A DNA stretch of 64,000 bases from Congeria kusceri (Eukaryota > Mollusca > Bivalvia > Myida > Dreissenidae): assembly GCA_027627225.1 (NCBI GenBank), contig CM051028.1:27022912-27086911 (forward strand). Direction: 5' to 3'. The position numbers and the translations under genes are program-made. The notes beneath the pieces are model-generated. The model worked only from the letters and a program-made list of their open reading frames with translations. It ran no database searches and had not been told where the DNA came from. Below are positions 63,538-64,000 of the stretch, piece by piece; positions within the stretch are counted from its first letter, which is position 1; every line of letters begins with the position of its first letter.

Positions 63538-63538
<1 letters not shown>
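62912..63538 (-). pseudogene. Deaminase-like array copy 5, nonsense mutation
   Basis: The frame from ATG 63538 is interrupted by TGA at 63275-63277, where other copies have AGA, and is open again to 62912. The HGE and PC..C motifs lie after the stop. A single-base change is enough, so this copy is a young pseudogene or a sequencing error. Confidence 0.75.
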
Positions 63539-63582
<44 letters not shown>

Positions 63583-63599
63583 GCTGGCTGTTCATCATT

Positions 63600-64000
63600 C
63601 TTGTTTTAGTAGAGTTCTAATAATGTAGTACCAAAAACAAAGTGATTTTAATACTACAAAACAAACCTGGTAATTAAAATAGTACCCTGTAGTAGTACCA
63701 ATAACTTTGTCGTTTTACTACTACAAACCAAAAACTGGTAATAACAAAAGTATTGTATCTGTAGAGATGTCTGATGGCTATAGGCCTGTTGTTTGGTTTT
63801 AAAAGTCGCCTATTATTCTCAATTTCGTTTTAATACTTAAAAACAAGATTGTACAAAACGCGTAAGGTTCATAGAAGTAATACCCGCGGTTTTCGACTTT
63901 ATTTGTGTATCTGGAGAGTTGTCTGATGGCTATACGCCTGTTCTTTGGTTTTAAAAGTCGCCTATTATTCTCAATTTCGTTTTAATACTTAAAAACAAGA
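63600..64000. repeat. Array continues to the window edge
   Basis: The promoter-side module and two 152-bp subrepeats follow copy 5 and run off the end, so at least one further gene copy probably lies beyond. Confidence 0.85.

Noticed and set aside
20418..63999. Flanking arrays as long terminal repeats of the insert
   Set aside because: The flanks are multi-copy gene arrays in the same orientation that continue beyond the insert. No reverse transcriptase or integrase lies between them.

Overview
The window looks like nuclear DNA of a mollusc, most likely a marine bivalve. It is AT-rich, has spliced genes with GT-AG introns, decayed LINEs, a pogo/Tigger-like nonautonomous transposon and a dispersed intronic repeat of a kind familiar from bivalve genomes. 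It also contains a 200-base assembly gap. No species was identified.

Positions 1-20.2 kb are ordinary host sequence. A lipase exon lies on the minus strand at the left edge (134-520), and a signal-peptide plus PSI-like first exon lies at 12.0-12.3 kb. Between them is a complete eight-exon minus-strand gene (2897-10032, 884 codons) joining a Mutator-like (Mutsu) transposase domain to a DEDDh exonuclease. From 14.4 to 19.6 kb there are a pentanucleotide microsatellite and two LINE copies.

From 20.4 kb to the right edge there is a tandem array of a 208-aa gene whose HGE and PC..C residues and fold order resemble an AID/APOBEC-type zinc deaminase. One array copy is cut inside its N-terminal coding part by about 36.5 kb of unrelated DNA (22587-59121). 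The left break keeps the copy up to 22586 and the right break resumes it at 59122, with no base of that copy lost at the join.

The 36.5-kb insert has two halves. The left half (22.6-44 kb) is a compact, mostly intronless, TATA-driven gene block that looks like part of a large animal DNA virus. It holds two BIR proteins, a Bcl-2-like protein, three RING or RING-like proteins, a GIY-YIG protein, three related membrane glycoproteins and about ten unknown small proteins. Several genes carry premature stops, frameshifts or a lost start, so this is best read as an old, decaying endogenous viral segment. I saw no polymerase, capsid or packaging gene. A MULE transposase exon sits at 36.9-37.5 kb.

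The right half (44-59 kb) lacks convincing protein genes but is highly structured. It contains old tandem repeats, a row of at least fifteen small exon-like units with good splice sites (some only 9-13 nt), and then a cluster of structured RNAs. One RNA family (four copies, two of them further left) folds as tRNA-like cloverleaves with an enlarged anticodon arm. A second family (two copies of 75-76 nt) is supported by compensatory base changes. Anti-apoptosis genes, a heavily spliced noncoding locus and small tRNA-like RNAs together recall the layout of herpesvirus latency loci. That comparison is an inference from architecture, not from sequence identity.
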